A program made the translations under genes and the position numbers. Below the pieces are notes generated by a model that did not search any database, was not told the DNA's origin, and was given only the letters and a program-made list of their open reading frames with translations. This document shows positions 59,976 to 64,000 of a stretch of 64,000 bases of DNA, in pieces; position 1 is the first letter of the stretch; every line of letters starts with the position of its first letter. The DNA is taken from positions 6,612,001 through 6,676,000 of the forward strand of contig NC_083522.1 in the NCBI RefSeq assembly GCF_032362555.1, in the 5' to 3' direction. This DNA comes from Amyelois transitella. Taxonomy: Eukaryota; Arthropoda; Insecta; Lepidoptera; Pyralidae.

Positions 59976-61879
59976 TACTTCTGTCTGTAGGTAACTTATC
60001 CCAGCTGAATTAAAACAACTTCTTTGTCCGTTGTCCGCAACATTTTATTTTTGCTATATTTTATAGTATACCTATACCTAGACTCGTGAAAAATATCAGC
60101 GAATAGTTCTACACTCATCAGATATCGCGTGATATATTGATTAGCTACATCCGGTTTCGTATTTACCTATAATTTTATATCTTCACAAATTTCTGGCGCA
60201 CATATTTTTCATACATCTTATCTTAATGTGGTGAGACACCCAAACAAACGTTGATAACACTACTATATTATTACAAAAATTTCCAATCCAGTATCAAGAC
60301 CCTTATTTGTATGTTTAGACTGAGTTGGCAACATAAAACGTATTATTATAAACAATAACTAGGTAATAATTTTGACGGATACAAGTGTACGTGATAAGAT
60401 TATAGAGAGGAAAAATTTTTTGTTGCTTTCTGGAACTACTTACCCATGTGGTTTCCGGCAAAGTAGATTAGGGCCTCTCCATCTCTTCCTGTGGATATCA
60501 CCATTGTAGGAGTGATTAAAAAAAATACGATTGTTATACTAAAATGTACAGATTCTTATGTTTTACTAGAGCCTGCTTGCACAAGGGAGCCCCTTGTCCA
60601 ATAAAATCCCTTTAATTTCCGTTCCCGCGGAAATGCCGGTATACTTTCTCTTAGTGCACGCCAAGACCACATAAGGAACTCATATATCAAATTTCTAATC
60701 CTAGCCGTTTGGGCTGTGCATTGATATGTGTGTAAATGAACATCTGATTTTATATTAGTAGAAGATAGGTATTATTACACCTACTTTTTATTTTATAAAT
60801 ATCGCTGTAATCTTCAAACAATCAACCATTGCAGACTAAATACATCTCTATCCTTAATATTAACTGTAGAGTTGCTCAGAAATAGATTATTTTGTAACTA
60901 ATAATAAACGGGAAAGCCATTGGTTTCTTATGCAATATTATTTCTCCTTGAAATTAGAATATTTTTAAACGTCTTAAATTTTCCTCATCCGCGTTAGCCG
61001 TGTCATTGACAATAAGATATATAAGAATTCAATACTGGAATTTAACCAGAAAGTAAGACATAATAACTTTGTAAAACAGTTTTGATTGAAACTAGAGTGT
61101 GCAAAATCGATTCACCTATAGACCCACTTGATAGACAGTGGGTAGTGACTAGAAAATGTGATGGGAATTTATCTCTATCTCTTCCTCTATAAAGCTTTTT
61201 TTCTATTTCGGTTGAAGATGTTAGCTTCAGAGCTCGTAGTCTGCTGACAACAATATTGGTGGTGATTATAGAATGAAAATATACGAGTATGACAAATTCT
61301 GGGATCCAATAATTGTTTTGGGATTTTTTAATGCACTTCTTGATAGTTCAGTGCTTTTGCCCTATAGTAATATATATACATACGTGGAGACGTTCTAAAC
61401 CTATCAAAATACGTCATTTTTATTTTTTATGAATATTTTATTTTAGATAGATACTGTTGAACTTGAGAAGCATATTTGGACCTGGCAACCGACTAAATAA
61501 GAAAGTAATCATTTATGCTGCCTATTTATTTTAAAAAAACATCGAAAGCACGATTTTGTTTACATTTTATCTTACGCCAAAGTGAATAGGTAGAATGATA
61601 AAAATAAACGAACTACATTGGTAAAAGACACGTGGAAAGTGGAGGGGCGTCTGCCTCTCCCACAGAAATGGGTGTGTCGCGCGGAAGCTGCCAAGTATAT
61701 AAATTTATAAATATCACAAACCTGGTATAAAAATCCTCTTTTTTTATTTTAATACCTATCTTATAAACATTCGCTTTCTAAGGGTCAACTCAAAAGTACT
61801 TATTTATTTCAATAAATCAAACTATATTAGCTTAGTTATATTGTAGTTTCTTGAATTCACCATCATCTTGTCATCTGTG

Positions 61880-61987
61880 CAGCCCCCATACAGACGCTGT
61901 TTCGCTTTTTATTATGACGTTAAAGGGGACAGCGATAATTTTTCCCGCGATAAATATGACAAAGCGCGCGCAATGCTATGGGGGCTG
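61880..61987. mobile_element. Palindromic MITE-like element, second copy
   Basis: The ends CAGCCCCCATA and TATGGGGGCTG are 11-bp perfect inverted repeats. The interior (GACGCTGTTTCGC, GGGGACAGCGATAATTTTTC, CCGCGATAAA) matches the element at 40971-41100. The ORF that spans it is not a gene. Confidence 0.75.
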
Positions 61988-62550
61988 ATTGCTTCTCTGG
62001 AGACAAAACACACACTAAGGAACTCACCTCACATCTGCAACCTTGAAGAGGAGCCTGAACTACTCGTATGTTATATATACCTACCATGGTTACAGATTCT
62101 GATGTGCAATCACTAAAGAGGAACGAAAAATTTCACTTAGGTTTTGACTCAACATCAGTCCTCATACTTTTATTTTAGTCAAGTTTGCAAGTAAACCTAA
62201 TTTACTAGAGACTTATTAGATACGCAGAAATACTTTTGGAATTATCCGAAATTTTTACTTCATTGGTTCGAATTTTTGGAGAAAGATTTCCAAGCCATTC
62301 ACTTTACATATCCAATTTACGTAAAATTAAAACCAGTATCAGAACTGGTTCCTGTACGTCATCGTGGAAGTTAATATGTCAGGGTTTTCACACTTCTGGT
62401 AGTGGTTGTACCAAAAGTCGACGCGGAAATAATTATGTAATTATTAAACGCACTCGGACATACTTATTAGTTTATTGGTAGGTATTAGTAATTCGTTAAT
62501 TTACATAAGGAAGACAGGGTTAAAGTAAGATGCCTACAGCTTTATGGACA

Positions 62551-62608
62551 TTCACTTTTACTCATGTTTCTTTTTCAAAATTGAAAGAGAAACATGAGTA
62601 AAAGTGAA
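62551..62608. repeat. Near-perfect 28-bp hairpin, 2-nt loop
   Basis: The left arm starts TTCACTTTTACTCATGTTTC and the right arm ends GAAACATGAGTAAAAGTGAA. One mismatch lies in the 28-bp arms around an AA loop. Confidence 0.9.
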
Positions 62609-62993
62609 GTAGGTATAATTTAATTATTTAAACTTCTTTCTTAATTTAAACTTAATGCACGTCAAATGTGTACTAAGTAAATATGACAAATGTTTCTTTT
62701 TTTGGATTTTTATTTTAATATATAAAAAGATATTCACGATGTTTTTCTTTTCTTAGAAAACAAGAATATAGCTCATCTGTTGAATTAATAAAATAGCACC
62801 GATAAAAGGATGCAAACTCATGCAGCGTCAATTACAACTACATCCATGATTAATTTATCGATTACTGAGAAAACACTGTTTTAATAGCGTTGTTATGCCA
62901 ATCATGTCATAATTGTAGCATGAAATACTGGAGTCAGGATGACTTTGCTTTTAACTTGATGTGTCATCGTCGACTTCAGTGGTCATTGGTAAA

Positions 62994-63086
62994 CATACAT
63001 ACATACATAAAATCACGCCTCTTTCCCGGAGGGGTAGGCAGAGACTACCTCTTTCCACTTGCCACGATCTCTGCATACTGATCTCT
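62994..63086 (-). mobile_element. 93-bp LINE 3'-end insertion with 12-bp target-site duplication
   Basis: CATACATACATACATAAAAT, CACGCCTCTTTCCCGGAGGG and CTACCTCTTTCCACTTGCCA are almost identical to the tail of the LINE at 19121-19737. GTCATTGGTAAA flanks it at 62982-62993 and 63087-63098. It is a severely 5'-truncated and recent copy. Confidence 0.9.
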
Positions 63087-63098
63087 GTCATTGGTAAA

Positions 63099-64000
63099 AC
63101 TTAAGATATTTATGAAAATATAAATATATTTTATTTAAAAAAAGGATTAAACTGAATATCTACGAGTATTTTTAAAATTATAAGGATCTGCATGAAAACT
63201 TTTAACATTCGGTTGACTATTATTTCGACTGTGATATTGATTGTCATTTTGGGGTATTTTTGCACTCGTTCCAAGTCTGGCAGTCAAACGCATTAATTTA
63301 TCAAATATTTCTGCCTTTAGCCCTTTAGCGAATACAAGCATCTCATTCAGGAAAAATGCGTAATTATATATGTACGCATATATTATTACGTTTTATTTGT
63401 CATTTTACAGGACATCCTATCAAATGCTGATATCATATATATTTATATCCAACCAGGGGCTTCTTAAGGCGATTTTATAGTTGATAAGACCTTTCTGATA
63501 GAGAATTAATCCGCAAATTATATCAGTGATTGAAGTTGCAAGAACGATAAATAATGGATTGTGCCTTCGTTGTTTCTTCTTGCTTAATATTTTATCAATA
63601 AGGGCTTTTTCCAACTTAAATATAATCAATTGCTATCTTGTTTACTGATTCTGCAGCTTTGTAGCGACTAAGGGCCCATACAGCTTACTGCCGATTTCTG
63701 CTTTCATCCGACCCAGGTCTAGCCTACTCGGACAGACTGGTTTCTTAATCAAGACTACGACGTTTATTTTATCTTTTCTTTCAGTTGTCGTCTTCTTCTT
63801 CTTCGTCCCAGCACGATCCCTTCTATTCTGGATCCCTTCGAATTCGTATAGGTACTTATTATTGCGGTTTTCTTCCATTTATATTTTTTTCCTTAAAATA
63901 AGTGCCGGCGGGACTTCATTTCGTTTTGTATGTTGCTTTTATTTTCTCTTACCATATATTTTCAGTCTGTAATATACGCTAATACTTTCATTAGTTAGTT
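63099..64000. other. Right end of the window, no supported gene
   Basis: Three minus-strand ORFs of 64-78 codons lie here (63147-63341, 63420-63629, 63642-63878). The first (starts MLVFAKGLKAEIFDKLMRL) and the last (Lys-rich) have plausible compositions, but no splice signals, domains or start context support them. They could be parts of a gene beyond the window or of a decayed element. Confidence 0.3.

Larger units (their letters stand above)
57340..61879. other. Repeat-rich stretch, no gene recognised
   Basis: It contains a 3' fragment of the tRNA-derived SINE (57860-57912) and a SINE-like copy (57975-58160). It also holds the GCAGTGCAGTTTGTTA repeat (58430-58680), a LINE tail (58676-58760), the twin hairpins (58854-58960) and a MITE (59646-59975). 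The remaining sequence shows no supported exon. Confidence 0.5.

Noticed and set aside
61868-62116. 82-codon ORF over the palindromic MITE
   Set aside because: Most of it is the MITE read in sense. The remainder has no support.
63642-63878. Lys-rich 78-codon minus-strand ORF at the right edge
   Set aside because: Possible exon end of a gene beyond the window, but the composition and lack of splice evidence do not allow a call.

Overview
The window is eukaryotic nuclear DNA, almost certainly from a moth or butterfly (Lepidoptera). It is AT-rich, the genes are split into many short exons by GT-AG introns, and the intergenic DNA is packed with short dispersed elements of the kind common in lepidopteran genomes. 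The species cannot be told from the sequence. No operons, bacterial signals or CRISPR arrays were seen.

Layout. At 347-1082 lie the last two coding exons of an unidentified plus-strand gene. Three complete or nearly complete minus-strand genes follow. GCAT (2-amino-3-ketobutyrate CoA ligase, threonine to glycine breakdown) spans 4199-10253 with 9 exons. A pickpocket-type DEG/ENaC sodium channel spans 12111-24539 with 12 exons found and the first exon missing. A secreted alpha-amylase spans 27729-31905 with 8 exons. On the plus strand, twisted gastrulation (tsg, a secreted BMP modulator) spans 35805-39590 with 5 exons. Beyond 40 kb, coding sequence is sparse: a CpG-rich promoter region with a plausible first exon (46730-46826), a candidate internal minus-strand exon (55574-55668) and a tiny candidate first exon (57319-57337). 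The four recognised genes have unrelated functions, and nothing suggests joint regulation.

Mobile DNA explains most of the rest. The 4.3-kb ppk intron at 16800-21145 holds nested insertions. It contains ~300-bp inverted arms enclosing a terminal-repeat retrotransposon in miniature (TRIM) and an R1-like non-LTR fragment, which is itself split by a second LINE with a 14-bp target-site duplication. A second TRIM at 32584-33573 sits inside another non-LTR ORF. Both TRIMs have (nearly) identical 256-bp LTRs, a primer-binding site fitting tRNA-Trp, and no credible protein.

A very abundant ~240-bp SINE-like family (over a dozen copies) shares its 3' tail with the LINE at 19121-19737. This suggests that the SINE borrows that LINE's retrotransposition machinery. 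Other structure includes MITE-like elements and several near-perfect long hairpins (58854-58960, 62551-62608, 43173-43210). There is also a decayed tandem copy of a GCAT exon, a GC-AG intron in amylase and a start-codon-only first amylase exon.

Exon boundaries were placed by hand from splice consensus, reading phase and protein-family conservation. Phases were checked across every join in the four main genes.
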